Assembly: GCA_016271365.2 (NCBI GenBank) | Contig: JADMNL010000028.1 | Span: forward strand, 95,697,501-95,761,500 | Direction: 5' to 3' | Source: Neoceratodus forsteri | Taxonomy: Eukaryota; Chordata; Ceratodontiformes; Ceratodontidae | DNA length: 64,000 nt | Shown: piece by piece, positions 1-10,415 of the stretch | Numbering within the stretch: position 1 is the stretch's first letter | How the letters are laid out: each line of letters begins with the position of its first letter | Made by a program: the position numbers and the translations under genes | The notes under the pieces: generated by a model | Databases searched by the model: none | What the model was told of the DNA's origin: nothing | Seen by the model: only the letters and a program-made list of their open reading frames with translations

Positions 1-14
1 AAGAGTCTGTTTTC

Positions 15-170
15 AGGGGTGACCCAAGAGCACTGGGGAGGTTAAATGACTTGCTCAGAGTCATACAGTATACAAGTGGAGGTTGTGGGAATCAAACCCA
101 GGTCTGCAGGATATAACAAACTCATTCACAACTCACTACTCTAACCTCTAGGCTATACTGCTAGCCTGCA
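15..170 (-). mobile_element. tRNA-derived SINE with CORE/MIR-like body
   Basis: Read on the minus strand, this starts with a tRNA-like head: an A-box-like stretch (TAGCCTAGAGG, about 145-157) and a B-box-like GGTTTGATTCC at 88-98. A body of the type ATGACTCTGAGCAAGTCATT follows, ending in TAACCTCCCCAG. That order (tRNA head, then the GTGACC-GGGCAAGTCACTTAACCTC block) is the layout of MIR/CORE-SINE families. The copy is diverged and its tail runs to the window edge, so the 3' end may be cut. The family name is inference; the tRNA-like head and CORE-like block are seen directly. Confidence 0.7.
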
Positions 171-1149
171 TAATGTTTTGCAGCTGCTCTATGCACAGTA
201 TAGTATGTGTATAAATACAAGTTGGATTAGGGAAGGAATTGTCAGATCTTTTTTGGTGGAATGCCCCCTTGAACCCATCTCCATTAACAGTATTACATTC
301 CTCCAATTTTTCAAAATGTTTATGTGCCTCTGGTTTTCCTAGAGACAAGCATGTATTCCTTATGAAACCGCTCTCTTTTCTGCAAGCTAATTTAGGCTGT
401 GAATCAAAAATAACTAACATTTCTTTTAACTGAAACTGACACTTTTGAAGTCCCTTTTGTGTCACTTGAAACATTCATGTTTCATTGCAGGTTTTGTGCC
501 AGAGCCAATGGAATCTCTCTATCTCTCTCCTGAAATATGTTTGTAAGGGTCAGGCACTTCTCTGTGTCTAGGGGTATATGGTGGCACTTCTCACCCAGAG
601 GAGCACCCGCTTTACACTATGAAAACCTGTACCATCCTTTACTTTGCCACCACAGGTCAGGGTAAATGTGGACCAGGGGTAACCAATGCACATTTCTTAG
701 GGCACCACAAACTATGAGACCAAACGCAAAGTGAATACCCATACCAGGAGCTAGGATCAAGCAGGATGCATTTCTATGTTGGTTGCATGCATGCACATTG
801 CACAAACTAACGTATTGTTGCAATATGGGATTGGGGGGGGGTCGCTGCCAAGCCCATTGCAGTACACAAAACCAGGAGCTTGCAATGGGCTCAGCAGTCG
901 GCACTAATGACCACTTGGTGTGGTCTTGACGCAACTCTCTGCTAGGTGGGCTGAACGGTCATGCACTTCAAAGGGCCGAAGCCACTCCAATCAGAGAGGG
1001 CTTTAGTTCTTTGATTTGCATGAAGCCCACATCAGTAAAACAGTGAAAGGGGAAGTCTTGCAACAATGGCTTCCAAATAAAAAAACCAAAAACAAAACAA
1101 ATCTCCTTCCCTCTCCTTCCCAGGCCAACAGGCCCTTCCCCATCCTCCT
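171..1149. other. Unannotated non-coding stretch
   Basis: No gene, RNA or recognisable transposon is supported here. Open frames are short (about 105 codons at most) and lack domain-like composition. The only local oddity is a G run at about 832-841. Confidence 0.5.
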
Positions 1150-1530
1150 CAGTATGGGACACTGGGTAGCCCACTCCCAGTGTCCTCAGTTGTCGTTCAC
1201 TTCAGTATGGTCCCCCCACCTCCCCAGCAGTGTGCCATCTTCATCTAAGGTTTGCCGACAGCGGTGTGCCCAATCCTCATGTTGGCAGTAGCCACCCTCC
1301 CCCCGACAGTGTGGAACACTGGGTAGCCCACTCCTAGTGTCCCCAGTTGTGTGCAAAATCCCCATAGTACTGTTGTGGAACACTGGGGCACCCACTCCCA
1401 GTGTTTCTAGTATGTTCCTCCCAGCAGTGTTGCCATGTTCCCCCCTTATGTTTGCAGACAGAGGGGTGCCCAATCCTTGCTTTGGCAGTAGCCCCCCCAA
1501 CAGTGTGGGACACTGAGTAGCCCATGCACA
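1150..1530. repeat. Direct repeat of about 200 bp, roughly two copies
   Basis: The phrase GACACTGGGTAGCCCACTCC and close variants recur at about 1157, 1316, 1379 and 1509. A longer block (GTGCCCAATCCT, then TTGGCAGTAGCC, then CAGTGTGG) occurs near 1254-1315 and again near 1454-1510, giving a period close to 200 bp. An extra partial copy lies inside. The repeats are diverged. Short frames through them carry no recognisable domain. Confidence 0.65.
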
Positions 1531-1867
1531 GTGTCTCCAAATGTGTAATGTACCTGTAAAAAAGAAAACAGTCCCCCAGTGTCTTTCTTTTTTTTAAACT
1601 TGGAAAAAGAAAATGGTCCCTCGTCGTCTCCCCATGGTCCCCTCCCCCATCCCCACCCTTCCTCTGCGCACCAACCTCCCTCACACACCCCATACCTCAT
1701 ACTTACCTCCAGAGGTCAGCAGCTGTGATCTTCTCTGGACTGGGGCACATCTGCACTCTTCAAAGCCAAACCGGGAACTGAAGAATCAAAGGTCAGCGCC
1801 GTATAATGGCGGTCAATGGGGCTTTCAACTTATGTTGATATCTCAGCCATTTTCAAGAATTGTGACC

Positions 1868-2046
1868 CCAAATTTTCAACATGGGGTTCTTGAAACCCCG
1901 CCTCATGAACACTGACACTGTCATCTTGTTAATCGGTCCTGAAAGGTGATTTCGTGGGCACTGCGTGGAATCACATTTCAAGACTGATTAACGAAATGAC
2001 AGTGCTCATGAGCAGGGGTCCCAAGAATCTCATGTTGAAAATTTGG
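1868..2046. repeat. Fold-back element, copy 1
   Basis: The ends are a perfect 15-bp inverted pair: CCAAATTTTCAACAT at 1868-1882 and its reverse complement at 2032-2046. Similarity continues inward: CTCATGAACACTG...GTCAT...GTTAATC on the left is mirrored by GATTAAC...ATGACAGTGCTCATGAG on the right, with the dyad centre near 1960. The element is therefore almost entirely a hairpin of about 180 bp. No target duplication was identified. It resembles a fold-back MITE or an inverted-repeat satellite unit, and encodes nothing. Confidence 0.75.
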
Positions 2047-2137
2047 TGCAAAAGTCCCAAAAATGACCGCGTTACAAGCATGCATTGTGCAGTTTATACG
2101 CACGTTCTTAACTTCACCAATTTTTAATATTTTCACT

Positions 2138-2344
2138 CCAGATTTTCAATATTGACATTTTTTCATACCTCCTCATGAACATTACAGTTGTCATTTTTCA
2201 CATTCTGCCCAAAATATGTTTTCACACCTGTAGTGCAGAATGGCGTGGTTGTTGTGCAAAATCAACTTTCGGGATGAATTAACAAAATCACAGTGCCAGA
2301 GTTCATGAGGGGAGGTCTCAAAAAGAATGTTTAAAATTTGGTGA
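2138..2344. repeat. Fold-back element, copy 2 (diverged)
   Basis: The left arm begins CCAGATTTTCAATATTG and carries CTCATGAACATTACAG. The right arm ends GTTTAAAATTTGGTG after CAGAGTTCATGAGGGGAGG, the reverse complement of the same motifs. It belongs to the family seen at 1868-2046 and 4150-4818 but its arms match less well. Confidence 0.6.
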
Positions 2345-2399
2345 AATAATTCCAAATAAGCATTTGTCAATGCCGAATGTTGATTGCTTTGGTGTGTTG

Positions 2400-4140
2400 A
2401 GCTCGCTCACAGCCCCTCTGTTACTCACTCAGTCTGTTTCTCCTGGTGCTGCAGGCTGCTCTTTTGTACTGGGCTCCTGCCTGCATTGGCACCTTATTCT
2501 GCCCACTAAGAAATCTGCAGCAGTCCCGACACAGGTCTGTTGAGCCTGCTAACTCCCCCTCTCTCACTCACTCGTTTTGTTTCTGCCAGAGTTGCAGGCT
2601 GGCCTTTTGTACTGGGCTCCTGCCTGCATTGCCGCCTTTTCCTGCCAACAAAGAAATCCGCAGCAGTCATGATACAGTACCATTGAGTTTGCTCACTCCC
2701 TCTTTCTCACTCGCTCATTGCGTTTTTCCTGGCGCTGCAGGCTGCCCTTTTGTACTGGGCTCCTGCCTGCGTTGGCACCTTTTTCTGCCTACAAAGAAAT
2801 CCACAGCTGTCCCGACAGAGCTCTGTTGAGGTCGCTCACTCCCCCTGTGTCACTCACTCATTCTGTTTCTCCTGGCATTGTAGCCTGCCCTTTTGTACTG
2901 GGCTCCTGCCTCTGCTAGTGCCTTTTTTCTACCCACAAAGAAATCTATGGCAGTCCCAACTAAGCTCCGTTGAGCTCGCTCACTCCCCTTCTCTCACTCG
3001 CTCATTCCATTTCTGCCAGCGTTGCAGGCTGCCCTTTTCTATTGGGCTCCTGCCTGCGTTGCCGCCTTCTTCTGCCCACAAAGAAATTTGCAGTAGTTAC
3101 AATACAGCTCCACTGAGCTCGCTCACTCCCCCTCTCTCACTCACTCATTCTGTTTTTCCCACCACTGCAGGCTGCCATTTTGTACTGGGCCCCTGCGAGG
3201 ACTGCTGCCTATTTCTGCCCACAAACAAATCTGTAGCAGTCCCAGCAGAGCTCCGTTGAGCTCACTCACTCCATCCCCCTCCCTCACTTGCTCATTCTGT
3301 GTCTCCTGCCGCTGCAGGCTGCCCTTTTGTACTGGGCTCCTGCCTGCATTGGTGGCTTGTTCTGGCCAGAAAGAAATCTGCAGCAGTCTCGACACAGCTC
3401 CGTTGAGCTTGCTTACTCCCCCTCTCTCACTCACTCATTCTGTTTCTGCCCGCACTGCAAGCTGGCCTTTTGTACTGGGCTCCTGCCTGCATTGCCGCAT
3501 TTTCTGCCCACAAAGAAATCTGCAGCAGTCACAATAGAGCTATGTTGAGCTCACTCACTACTGTTCTGTCACTCACTCATTCTGTTTCTCTTGGCACTGC
3601 AGGCTGCACTTGTGTATGGGGCTCCTGGCTATGTTGGCACCTTTGTCTGTCCACAAAGAAATCTGCAGCTGTACCGACAAAGCTCCATTGAGGTTGCTCA
3701 GTCTCCCTCTGTCACATGCTCATTCTGTTTGTCCTGGTGCTGCAAGCGGCCCTTTTGTATAGAGCTCCTGCCTGCACTGGCGCCTTTTTCTGCCCACAAA
3801 GAAATCCGCAGCAGTCCTGATAGATCTCCGTTGAGCTCACTTAGTCCCCCGTCACACTCACTTGTACTGTTTCTCCCACTGCTACAGGCTGGCCTTTTCT
3901 ACTGGGCCCCTGCCTGCATTGACGCCTTTTTCTGCCCACAAAGAAATCCGCAGCGGTCCTGACAGCACTCCGGAGAGTTCGCTTACTCCCCCTCCCTCAC
4001 TCGGTCTCTCTCATTCTGTTTCTTCCAGTGCTACAGGCTGCCCTTTTGTACTGGCCTCTTGCATTGGGGCCTTTTTCTGCCCACAAACAAATCTGGAGCA
4101 GTCCCAACAGAGCTCAGTTGAGCTTGGTCACTACCCCCTT
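2400..4140. repeat. Tandem satellite, 143-144 bp unit, about 12 copies
   Basis: The landmark CTTTTGTACTGGGCTCC starts at 2461, 2604, 2747 and 2890 (steps of exactly 143), then about 3034 and 3178 and onward to about 4045, with occasional 1-2 bp changes. Each unit runs: GCTCGCTCACTCCCCC, CTCACTCACTCATTCTG, a pyrimidine stretch, GCTGCAGGCTGCCC, the landmark, TGCCCACAAAGAAATC and CAGCAGTCC. Because the unit is not reliably divisible by three, open frames drift between phases. The resulting Cys/Leu/Pro-rich peptides are by-products of the repeat, not a protein family. Confidence 0.9.
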
Positions 4141-4149
4141 TCACTCGTT

Positions 4150-4817
4150 TGATCTTAATCTGTCCCAAACACGGATGTCCCACAGTGACCGTGCTATTCT
4201 CCATCAGGAGCACAAAAACATATTTTATCCAGGATGTGAAAAATGACAGCTGTACTGTTCATAAGGAGGTGTGAAAGAATGCCACTGTTGAAAATGTGGT
4301 GTGAAAATATTACAAATTTGTGAAGTTACAAGGGTGCGTGGAAAGAGTTGAATGCACCCTTGTAACACAGTCATGTTATGGAGTTTTGTTACCAGATTTT
4401 CAACATAGGGATTTTAGGACCTCTGCTCATGAACAGTGCCACTATCATTTCTTTAATCTGTCCCAAACACTGATTTCCCACAGCAACTGCGCTATTCTGT
4501 GCTGCAACTGTGAAACCACATTTCAGTCAGGATGTGAAAAATGACAGCTGTACTGCTCATAAGGAGGTGTGAAAAAATGCCACTGTTGAAAATGTGGCAT
4601 GACAATATTACAAATCTGCAAAGTTACAAGGGTGTGTGGGAAGTGTGCAATGCACACTTGTAACACAGTCATTTGATGGGCTATCATCACCAAATTTTCA
4701 ACATAGGCATTTTAGGACCTCTGCTCATGAACAGTATCACTGTCATTTTCTTAATCTGTCCCAGACAGTGATTTCCCACAGCGACGCTCTATTCTGCACC
4801 AGAACTGCGAAAACACA

Positions 4818-4818
<1 letters not shown>
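4150..4818. repeat. Fold-back family in tandem, ~298-bp period
   Basis: AATCTGTCCCAAACAC-type sequence recurs at 4157, 4455 and 4753, steps of 298. Each period contains two dyads. One pairs CCAGATTTTCAACATAGG (4392, 4690) with GTTGAAAATGTGG (about 4289, 4590). The second is a short hairpin, GTTACAAGGGTGC at 4325-4337 with GCACCCTTGTAAC at 4354-4366, repeated in altered form near 4623-4663. The first copy lacks its left arm exactly where the 143-bp satellite ends, and the last is cut by the AT microsatellite. Confidence 0.75.

Positions 4819-4820
<2 letters not shown>

Positions 4821-4852
<32 letters not shown>
4821..4852. repeat. (AT)16 microsatellite
   Basis: Sixteen uninterrupted AT dinucleotides abut the truncated last fold-back unit. 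The array is self-complementary and prone to length change. Confidence 0.95.
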
Positions 4853-4855
<3 letters not shown>

Positions 4856-4964
4856 TTGGGTGCTGGGGGAGGGTGGGATTGGATTACTGACAGAAGGTGG
4901 GGGGAAGGAGGGTGCTTGGATTTAGTGATTTGAGCAGGGGAGGAGAGGAGCACTGTCAATTTTC

Positions 4965-5060
4965 TTTTTTTTTTTTTTTTGAGTACATCCCGCCAACCCG
5001 AATACGAATACTGAATAATGAATACCTGAATATTTGGGGAAGGTGTTCGCACACCCCTAG
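4965..5060 (-). mobile_element. Possible hAT-type terminus next to a T16 run
   Basis: On the minus strand the segment begins CTAGGGGTGTGCGAACACC at 5060, then runs through ATTCAGGTATTCATTATTC and CGTATTCGGGTTGG to a poly-A (T16 on plus, 4965-4980). A (C/T)AGGGGTGTGCRAA start followed by TATTCG-rich sequence is typical of vertebrate hAT-like non-autonomous elements. The partner terminal repeat and an 8-bp target duplication were not found, so this is a tentative, probably truncated copy. Confidence 0.3.
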
Positions 5061-5394
5061 CAGTCATGGTAACAAAACATGCACACATGATGCAATTCAT
5101 GAGTGATGCAGGCACTGCAACACACACAAAACTGCTGCAAATGGAGCTGCCTTCACTAGGGTGGCCATGATTAGCGTACCAGCCACACCCCCAGAACTCT
5201 GTAGCACAGCATTCAGGAAGCCAGTAGCACACAGTTTCTGCTAAGCTAAATAAGGAGGTTCTCAAGCACCCTTTAAATAGCACAGAACTGCACCAGGATG
5301 CAATAGTGCCCTAAAATGACAACTGTACAGGCTGCCTACATGCCGGCAGCAGCCCATAAGGAGAAGGAAAAGGATGCCGAGGTTTCTTTTACCT
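5061..5394. other. Unannotated non-coding stretch
   Basis: No repeat family, RNA gene or coding signal could be supported between the possible hAT terminus and the second SINE. Confidence 0.5.
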
Positions 5395-5627
5395 CTTTTT
5401 ATTTTGAAGTGATTCACCCATAATAGCCCAGCTGAGTTGTAACATATTGGTTACAGTGGGTCCTGCCTCTACACATTTCCACAACTGGGTGGGTTGAAGT
5501 ACTGGGAGGTTAAGTGACTTGCCCAGAGTCACGCAGTGATAATTTGACTCTAGAAGAGCTGGAACCTGTGTTCTTCTGATTCCAAAATCAAGAAGACATG
5601 AGACCACACAAGACACTACAACCCTAA
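5395..5627 (-). mobile_element. Second tRNA/CORE-type SINE copy
   Basis: Minus-strand reading gives a tRNA-like head ending in a degenerate B box (GGTTCCAGCTC), then GCGTGACTCTGGGCAAGTCA and CTTAACCTCCCAGTACTT. This is the same CORE-like block as in the SINE at 15-170. It extends through unique-looking tail sequence to an A-rich end (AAAATAAAAA) at about 5397-5406. It is longer than the first copy and retains a plausible 3' tail. Confidence 0.65.
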
Positions 5628-6439
5628 GTATACTGGAAATGGACTATTACATACTGGGTGACTGTGCATTTAATGGTAGCTAGTGTGTGCTCTTTGCCCA
5701 TTCTGAATCACATAGTGCTTGCTCTGCTGCAGTCTTCTATGCAGCAGTGCTTGTGCTGTCATCTTCTGCGGCCCAGGTAAGATAAATTACCTCATGCATA
5801 TTAATATCTCATTTGCAAAACTGCACCATGTGATTCATGAACACAGCTACCGTGCCTGTTAGCAGTGCTCCTGTTGCTTCTTGAATCTTGTGGTACTGCA
5901 GAAATGATAGTGGTCCCTTTATTTACCGTGTGCTACTTTCACCTTCAGGAATCTAACCCGCCCCCAACATTTATTATTCCTTAATTATAAAATGGACAAG
6001 AAAAATTCTGTCATCTGAATGGTCAGTCTGGGTCTGTGCCCATAAATCTCATAGCATATGTAACCCCCCCATAGGTGAGGTTTACCTAGGGTGCCTCCCA
6101 GCTGCCTGTCCCACCAGTTCCAGTCCTGCATGCGGCCCTTAAATGCTCCTGCCAGCCCTGTTGTGCCTACACATGCTGTGGGGACTGGAGGAGCTTGATG
6201 AAAGTAAAACTGCCCGCTCACTGATAGCTGTGCAGCTCAGTATGTGCACATTTGAGCTGGATCATTCTTGAATGTGTGAGCTGACAGGTCGGCTCACAGA
6301 ATCAGAAGGAGCAATATGGCGTTCAATTTAAAGCCACTCCTGCATCTCTTACAAGTGTTCTCTTTGTGTGCTTCGACCCCCGGGGTCCTAAAAACTTAAA
6401 TGGGGTTTCGGAGGCACACTGGGAGTGGTAGGAGAAATA
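5628..6439. other. Unannotated non-coding stretch
   Basis: Nothing recognisable was found. Open frames are under 80 codons with no domain-like sequence. Confidence 0.45.
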
Positions 6440-7830
6440 AACTGTGTAAAAGTGCTATTAAGTGCTACACCTTTAAGAGAAGTGAGGCTGCTGAATAAAT
6501 GGAAGCCCTGCTTTCCACCTAGGGGGAACAGTGCTGCGGTGCTGGTGACAGGCAGGGGGAGCCACTGTGTGTCTTCAATCTGCCACCGGATGTCAGGGCA
6601 GAGGGGCAGCTACTAAACCCTGGGACTATTATTTGGTAAAACAGTACTGTTTGCCTGCAAAAAGAACTTGACATTGGAACTCTGCATAAACCCTTTTTGT
6701 TGCAACCATGTTGGTAACCCTTGATCTTTCCTTATCCAATCAGAGTGCAACGAGCCCTGGAGGACTGCAGCTAAGACTTATGGATAGGGGGTATGGACAA
6801 TGTTCTTGGTGCCTAAACAGCTGTCCAATCAGGCATCGAAGGTACCTGTTACATATTAATTTTGCCTGATAGACAACTGGATGGACAAACTTGAACACTG
6901 CAGCTGGTCCTCTCAACCCCAGGGGGCAGATTCAGCTCAGGGTAGTCTGCCTTAAGCATTCTACAAGTGAGGAGGGCTTAGACTGTGTCTAGTAAAAAGT
7001 CCAGAAGTCGGCCTAAAGTTTCCACAGCTGCCTTCTTGGAGACTTGCCTAACACATTCTGCAGTTTGGAATGCCAGAGGTTAAGTGTGAAAAGCTGCCTT
7101 GTGGTTTGAACCTGAAGTTTAAAACTATCTGAGAGACTGATTGCCATCCTCAGCCCTGGGAGGTGATCCAGACCTGCTCCAGGAAGTATCCTCATCTGCA
7201 AGCCTGCAGAAGGAATAAAAGACTGTGTGTTTCCTGAGCTCCAGGAGAAGAGTTACTGCCAGCAGAGGATGGTCTGGGGAACTGGCCAGGCAGTGTCACA
7301 ACCGGGCATTACCTATCGTCTCCCCCTGAGGGCAGGATGCCTGGATGTGTGGGGTGAGGTGTGCGGCCCCAGTCCCCAGGTCTGGTCTGTTCCAGCACCT
7401 GTGAAGCCACAGCGGAGAAGGTGACAAGCTATGACCCTGCAGAGATGAACAATTGCAAAACATCTGCTACCACCACGTAAGCTGCAACTTTGTTCATGGC
7501 ACCCCAGAGCTGCACGAGAGAACTGTTGCTGCACAGATACTGCCTCCTGAGTTGTCAAAAGTCCGAATCAATGCAGGGCCTGCTCTGCAATTGGGAGTGT
7601 CCTAAGCTGTTCTTTTAAAGTTACTGTTTGGTCACTTGGTCATGAGTTGCAAATTCTTCTTTAAACTGTTGTTTGCATCAAATTCAAGTGGTTGTGTTTC
7701 CAGGTATTTAACAGAGCACCAATGCCGGTCAACCAGCCCGCACCGATAGCAAGCCTGCAACTGCTCCAACTGGGTATCCAGAGAGACACTAAATTAACTG
7801 GGGACAATCTGGCACCAGATGGGGAGTGAG
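6440..7830 (+). mobile_element. Possible LTR remnant
   Basis: Several LTR-like traits are lined up. CACCTTTAAGAGAAGTGAGG is seen near 6468. An AATAAA signal at about 7212 is followed by a TGTGTGTTTCCTGAGCTCC stretch like an R/U5 junction. The segment GGGGACAATCTGGCACCAGA near 7800-7820 could be an LTR end in CA followed by a TGG-initiated primer-binding site. No second LTR, no internal gag/pol sequence and no target duplication were found, and the putative PBS was not matched to a specific tRNA. Alternatively this is ordinary single-copy DNA. Confidence 0.2.
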
Positions 7831-7900
7831 GGTGTTGTGCATGCTGGTGAGGGTGGCGCCATAATTAATGTTGCAAATGAGATTGCTATTAATGTTGCTT

Positions 7901-7933
7901 ATCAAAAATCTTTATTTATCAAAATCTTTATTT
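7901..7933 (-). repeat. LINE 3'-terminal tandem tail
   Basis: Two adjacent copies of ATCAAAAATCTTTATTT / ATCAAAATCTTTATTT (plus strand), 16-17 bp each, mark the 3' end of the retrotransposon. Short tandem tails rather than poly-A are usual for L2/CR1-group LINEs and support the assigned end. Confidence 0.75.
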
Positions 7934-7949
7934 ATTCAGGCGAACATCA

Positions 7950-8949
7950 TTGAGCATAGCTCATTTACAAGATGGACCTGAGTGGTCATAACAAAAAAAG
8001 GTTACAGAGTGTATACAAAAACATGATATTGAAATAGCACAAATACAAACATTTATGAGTGAGATAGATGTACAATTATTTACATATATACAAGGCAAAG
8101 GACAGTAAACCAAAAACCTATTAAAGGTGAGAAACAAACAGTCTGGTGGGGATAAGGCTTGGATAATGGTACATGGGTGGGCATATATGTTTGAGGTTTG
8201 ATGTGGAAAGGACCAGAGCAATGATAGAAGAATAGGGAGGAGATTTAGAAGGGGGTGAGGGGTGAGAGGGTGTGGGGGTGGGGATGTGGGAGGACTAGGC
8301 CTTGTGGGAAGCAATTGCAAGAATCAGGATTAGGCTGGTGTACAGCTTTTAAAGGATGTAAGGGGATCAGTGTTTCCATTTTCAGGGTCTTTGGATAGAA
8401 TTCCAGATAAGTGCCAGGGAATAACTGATTGCAGCTCTTCCATATCGGGTGCAGGTGATAGGAATCTTCAGCAGGATCAGTTTGTTGATCCTCAAGGTGT
8501 AGGGCCTGGATGTGATCTGGTTGAAGCAATCTGAGATGTAGGAAGGGAGTTTGTTTGTCAGAGCTTTGTAGATCCAGATAGCAGCATTTTTCTTCTTCTA
8601 TGTTGCAGGGATGTCCAGCTGACTGCATTGTAGAGAGAGCAATGATGGGTGCTAGAGGAAGGTCAGTAATGAATCTAATAGCTCTATGATACAGGGTGTC
8701 TAGTTTGTTTTAGATGGGAGAGGGAGCAATGACCATAGAGGAAGTCAGCATAATCAATGAGGGACATGAATGATGCAAGGATTAATCTTTGTTTGGAATC
8801 TTTGGTCAGGTAGTGTTTGATTCTATAGAATAGACCAAGTCTTTGTCTTAGCTTTTCAGGAGCTCTTCAACGTGGGTAGTATAGTCTAGTTTATTGTCTA
8901 TCCATACCCTAGGTATTTGAATTTGTCAACATATTCCAGATTTTCACCA
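7950..8949 (-). pseudogene. LINE C-terminal region and 3' UTR remnant
   Basis: Around 8500-8565 the minus strand reads LTNKLPSYISDCF and ITSRPYTL, the pattern found near the C-terminus of L2/Rex1-type ORF2 (KLPxYI...RxLRS). It then continues toward WNSIQR-like sequence near 8400. Below about 8330 no coding pattern remains; this stretch is probably the 3' UTR leading into the terminal tandem tail. Confidence 0.6.
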
Positions 8950-9667
8950 AGGATGGTAGAGAGTTGTGGGAGGGTGAATGATGGGATAGTGGAAGAACAG
9001 TTCTTATGGGCAAAGAACATAGCTTTGGTTTCTTAGCATTTAGTAATAATTTCTTTTTAATAGGTTATGCTGGAGGAGGAGAATTGAGACTGTAGGAGCT
9101 CACAGGCTTTGATGGTGAGGATCGCTCACATAAAGTACAGTGTCATCTGCAAAAGGTGGATATTAGAAAGAGAGAGATTGGAGTCAATATTGTTGATGTA
9201 GATGGCAAAAGGATGGGACCCAGGATGGAGCCTTGTGGTACACCTCTAGGAGTGGCTTAGGGTAGATAGATCACCATCATTCTTTACCAGTTGTAGCCTT
9301 CCAGAGAGATAGCATCTGAACCATTTAATGGAGAGTGAGTCAAGGCCTATGGAGTTTAGTGAGGTGATTAGGAGATCATGATCCACAGTGTCAAAGGCTT
9401 TGCTTAGATCCAGAAACACAGCACAGGTATTATTCTTTTGTCTAGGGCAGTCTGCCAGTCATTTGTGACTTTTGCTAGAGCAGAGATGGTGCTATGTATA
9501 GATCTAAACCCAGATTGAGCTGGATTTAGGAGATTGTTGGTATCAAGGTAGGCAGTTAACTGAGAGTTTACCAGCTTCTCAAGCATCTTGGATAGTATTG
9601 GTAAGATGGAGATGGGCCTATAATTATTGAGGTCCATGGGATCACCTGCCTTAAGTAGTGGAAACAC
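8950..9667 (-). pseudogene. LINE reverse transcriptase domain, multiply frameshifted
   Basis: RT motifs can be read in order. They are FPLLKAGDPMDLNNYRPIS and QSGFRS in the open frame 9667-9404, then GVPQGSILGPIL at about 9209-9244, then the catalytic box FADDT followed by VLYV (FADDT at 9139-9153). The catalytic residues survive locally, but the motifs sit in different frames separated by stops and indels, so no complete enzyme is encoded. In a live element this domain would prime cDNA synthesis at the nicked target. Confidence 0.85.
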
Positions 9668-9710
9668 TTGAGCTGTTTTCCATATTGAGGGATAGTACCA
9701 GTGACAAGTG

Positions 9711-10415
9711 CTAGATTGAAGAGATGGGTGAGGGGGGGTTAAGGCATACAGTGCTACTTTTAGAAAGTAGGGATCCAGGAGTCTGCACCGCGCTTTTGGT
9801 GGTATCTAGTTGGAGTAGGAGGTCTTCTACATCTTTGAACAATATTGGTTTGAATGAGAATGTGGAAGCAACCTTTTGATTCTCAATAGATTGTAGGTTT
9901 AGAGATGATCTTAATAGGTTTGCAGGAGAGGAGTCGAAAGCCAGGCCAGCTGTAGTGAAATGGTCATTGAAGGCATTCAAGATATTTTGCTTGTCGGTGA
10001 TTTCAATATTATTTAATTGAATTTTGGATGGTAAGACAGGGGTAGAGGTTTGACCTAGGATGCCCTTTATGGTACCCCAGAACCTGGAAGGGTTGTTATA
10101 GGAGGCATCTAGTTCAGCTGTGTAGAAGGTTGCCTTGGCTTTTCTTACTTGTTTTGTGCAGGAGTTTCTGGCTTTTCTGAATTGGAGCCAGTCATTTGGG
10201 TCCTTTGTCTTTCTTGCCCTTTTCCAGAGTTTGTCTCTGGCAAGCAGTGCGGATTTAAGGTCGGCAGAGAACCAGCGACAGGATTTGAGGTTTGGTTCTG
10301 ACACTGGTGAGGGTGCATGTGAATTGAGGGCACTTATGATTATATCATTTAAGATTTGAAGAGCTGACTCTATTGAGGCTGTGAGATAGAATTCTTGCCA
10401 CGTGTGGTGTGGCAC
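9711..10415 (-). pseudogene. LINE connecting region between endonuclease and RT
   Basis: A 234-residue open frame in a different phase from the endonuclease. It contains the WFSADLKSALLARDKLWKRA type segment characteristic of the region after the endonuclease in L2/CR1/Rex1 LINEs, a KARNSCTKQVRKAKATFY stretch, and FWGTIKGILG further on. It ends where the RT domain should begin, after another frame change near 9711. It overlaps the end of the preceding frame by about 45 nt. Confidence 0.75.

Noticed and set aside
2446..3962. Cys/Leu-rich open frames across 2.4-4.0 kb
   Set aside because: They follow a 143-144 bp satellite in drifting phases, several overlapping in different frames; no conserved start or domain.
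4819..5283. Minus-strand 154-codon frame ending in Tyr-Ile repeats
   Set aside because: The Tyr-Ile run is the (AT)n microsatellite and part of the rest is poly-T and the possible hAT terminus.
7800..7825. A confident retroviral primer-binding site
   Set aside because: TGGCACCAGATGGGGAG starts with TGG but was not matched to a specific tRNA 3' end, and no gag/pol follows; kept only as part of a weak LTR suggestion.
7961..8628. Two minus-strand frames of 119 and 127 codons
   Set aside because: They lie in the LINE C-terminal/3' UTR segment; the recognisable LINE residues are in a different phase, so these are shadows.
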